Shown one piece after another: positions 62,455 through 64,000 of a stretch of DNA of 64,000 bases. Source of the DNA: Thiocapsa marina 5811 (GTDB taxonomy: Bacteria > Pseudomonadota > Gammaproteobacteria > Chromatiales > Chromatiaceae); NCBI RefSeq assembly GCF_000223985.1, contig NZ_AFWV01000009.1, forward strand, positions 227,945-291,944, in the 5' to 3' direction. The position numbers and the translations under genes were made by a program. The number at the start of each line of letters is the position of its first letter. The first letter of the stretch is position 1. Below the pieces are notes generated by a model. The model was not told the DNA's origin. It did not search any database and saw only the letters and a list, made by a program, of their open reading frames with translations.

Positions 62455-63662
62455 CCGAGGGTTTGGGTGACCGCTCTCATGAAAGAGGACCGATCGACAG
62501 CCACAGCGGCACCGATGCGCATCTCCGATGGATCGCCTCCACCCTCCGGGAAGAACATCCGCCTTGGCCATTCGGCTTGGGCGCCATCGAGATCGACTGC
62601 TTGGTTGAAACGGCCCAGGCCGAAGGTGTCGTCGGTCTTCTCGCCGAACGCCTGATCAAGCGTCCCGACGCCGGATGCGTACCACCGGCCCTGCTCGATA
62701 TCCTGCGTCGCCGCGAGCACCGCGACGCCTCCCTCGAGCTGTTTCGCGAGTCTGAGTACCGGCGCCTGCTCGAGACACTCGGCACCGCGGGCCTTCAGCC
62801 CGTCGTCATCAAAGGCACCGCCCTCGCCTACAGTCTCTATCGCCAACCGCACCGGCGGAGTCGCTGCGATCTCGACGTGGTGTTTCGGAACCGCGCCGCT
62901 GCCATATCGGCCGTTGATCTGCTGACCGATTCCGGCTACCGACGCCCGAATGCGGTCGACGGCGACTGGATCACCCAAGCGATCACGATCGTGAGGCACG
63001 ATGCGCTCGGCATCGCCCATTCGCTCGATCTGCACTGGTCTCCGCTCAACCAACCCGCGCTCGCAGCAAGGCTCGGATTCGCGGAGATCGCCGCAGCCGC
63101 ACAGGCCCTGCCGTCGCTCGGCCCTCACGCGCGCATCCCGGCACCACCGCACGCCCTATTGATCGCCTGCCTGCATCGCATCGCCAACATCCGCACCGGT
63201 CGCGCCAACCGCCTGATCTGGCTCTACGATATCCATCTGCTCGCCGAAACGCTGGAGCAAGACCAATGGCGGTCGATCGAAAAATTGGCCCGAGCACGCG
63301 GCATCGCCGGGCTCCTCCTCGACGGACTCCAAGCCGCACGCGTCCACCTCCACACCAGCATCCCCGAGGAAACCCTCGCGACCCTGCGGCGCGCCGCGGC
63401 GACCCAATGGCTCTCCCCCGCGGGCTTTGCCGACGAGCGCTCCGCCTTGCTCAGCGACCTACGAGCGCTTCCCGGCTGGCGCGCACCCTTGCAACTCCTC
63501 CGCGAGCACCTGTTTCCGCCCGCAGACTACATGCGAATCAAATACGCCGGCATCGACCATCCCCTACCCCTGCTGTATCTGCGCCGCATCCTCAACCGCC
63601 TGCGCGCAGCTTCCGCTGCGCGGACCGAACGCCCCACCCGTCCATCCCGGTCCACGCTGTAG
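62421..63662 (+). CDS. Nucleotidyltransferase family protein (PF14907 type), second copy
   Basis: The protein belongs to the same family as the gene at 23.5-24.7 kb but is only distantly similar. Its core has LQPVVIKGTALAYSLY followed by RSRCDLDVVF, the KG and DxD pattern. It shares the basic, Arg/Tyr-rich C-terminal tail (DYMRIKYAG, PLLYLRRILNRLR). The ATG at 62421 lies inside a GCGCAGAGCGCC repeat, so the true start is probably downstream (near 62460-62500) and cannot be fixed. The TAG stop is the start of a GTAGGGTCCGC repeat. Confidence 0.78.
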   Translation: MRDPAERVSRATEGLGDRSHERGPIDSHSGTDAHLRWIASTLREEHPPWPFGLGAIEIDCLVETAQAEGVVGLLAERLIKRPDAGCVPPALLDILRRREHRDASLELFRESEYRRLLETLGTAGLQPVVIKGTALAYSLYRQPHRRSRCDLDVVFRNRAAAISAVDLLTDSGYRRPNAVDGDWITQAITIVRHDALGIAHSLDLHWSPLNQPALAARLGFAEIAAAAQALPSLGPHARIPAPPHALLIACLHRIANIRTGRANRLIWLYDIHLLAETLEQDQWRSIEKLARARGIAGLLLDGLQAARVHLHTSIPEETLATLRRAAATQWLSPAGFADERSALLSDLRALPGWRAPLQLLREHLFPPADYMRIKYAGIDHPLPLLYLRRILNRLRAASAARTERPTRPSRSTL

Positions 63663-64000
63663 GGTCCGCTGCGCGGACCGACGGCACCCGTTGTCGGGTC
63701 CGCTGTGCGGACCGACGGCATCCCGCCTGGCCACGACGCTGCTCCATGTGCCAATGGTCCGCACAGCGGACCCTACGGGACATCCGGATCCGACGGTATC
63801 GCCGGATGGCACCGCCGATCCGGTTCCGCCGCGCAACCCAACGACACCCGTTGTAGGGTCCGCTGCGCGGACCGATGGCATCACACCGGCAACGACGCTG
63901 CTCCATGGCGCCAATGGTCCGCACAGCGGACCCTACGGGCCATCCGGATCCGACGGTATCGCCGGATGGCACCGCCGATCCGGTTCCGCCGCGCAACCCA
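63660..64000. repeat. 160-bp tandem repeat with GTAGGGTCCGC palindromes
   Basis: Two copies of a 160-bp unit (63686-63845 and 63846 to the window end) follow one another with about 90% identity. Each contains the palindromes GGGTCCGCTGCGCGGACC and GGTCCGCACAGCGGACCC. A further half unit precedes them (63660-63685). The array is cut by the window end. Confidence 0.9.

Noticed and set aside
63660..64000. Possible CRISPR array at the window end
   Set aside because: The repeated unit is 160 bp with no unique spacers; the inter-palindrome sequence itself repeats.

Overview
The window is GC-rich double-stranded bacterial chromosome with gammaproteobacterial gene order: ybgC-tolQRAB-pal-cpoB followed by tRNA-Lys, minCDE, dnaX-ybaB-recR beside the 4.5S RNA gene, and lpxH next to a cyclophilin gene. 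Together with a class II (B12-dependent) ribonucleotide reductase and many short dispersed palindromic repeats, this suggests a purple sulfur bacterium (Chromatiaceae, for example a Thiocapsa-like organism). That placement is an inference from content; no rRNA or photosynthesis gene is present to confirm it.

Layout. 1-960: no recognisable gene. 0.96-4.5 kb: alr and recD2. 4.6-11 kb: tRNA-Lys and the complete Tol-Pal envelope operon (minus strand). 11-17.3 kb: an ICMT-like membrane methyltransferase, a SAM methyltransferase, a DUF255 thioredoxin-fold protein, RlmI and an L,D-transpeptidase. 17.4-23.2 kb: minCDE, HIT protein, recR, ybaB, dnaX and ffs. 23.5-27.4 kb: an HPr-kinase-like/PqqD/nucleotidyltransferase locus with a short putative substrate peptide and a divergent AraC regulator. 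27.9-36 kb: a coiled-coil exported protein, an FAH-family hydrolase, two unknown lipoproteins, cysS, cyclophilin, lpxH, a YkgJ protein and a rhodanese. 36.4-40.5 kb: an operon of an Atm1-type ABC exporter, a NarX-like kinase and a NarL-like regulator. 40.8-48.4 kb: an S24-like protein, an RND pump and a diiron (ODP)-GGDEF protein. 48.5-57.9 kb: dihaem cytochrome c, CBS protein, RAYT transposase with its REPs, NrdR-regulated nrdJ carrying an intein, and a beta-CASP nuclease. 58-64 kb: two PIN-type toxin-antitoxin modules, a glycosyltransferase, an S26-like peptidase, a lipoprotein and a second nucleotidyltransferase.

The points most worth a second look are: (1) the PqqD-HprK fusion locus, whose kinase is split by a frame change at a GTGA overlap; (2) the nrdJ intein, which lies before Gly-Gly and so has no Cys/Ser/Thr at the +1 position; (3) an ordered composite repeat made of an 84-bp and an 85-bp element that share terminal inverted repeats and are separated by 22-23 bp, seen four times, plus solo copies that supply the stop codons of neighbouring genes; (4) a predicted O2/NO-sensing diiron diguanylate cyclase; (5) two LexA/signal-peptidase-like proteins whose catalytic Ser is replaced (Gln and Cys).

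The intergenic regions carry at least four dispersed repeat families: the composite A/B elements, a GTAGGGTGGAC family, the RAYT-associated REP, and a GCGCAGAGCGCC family. They account for almost all intergenic stretches over 300 bp.
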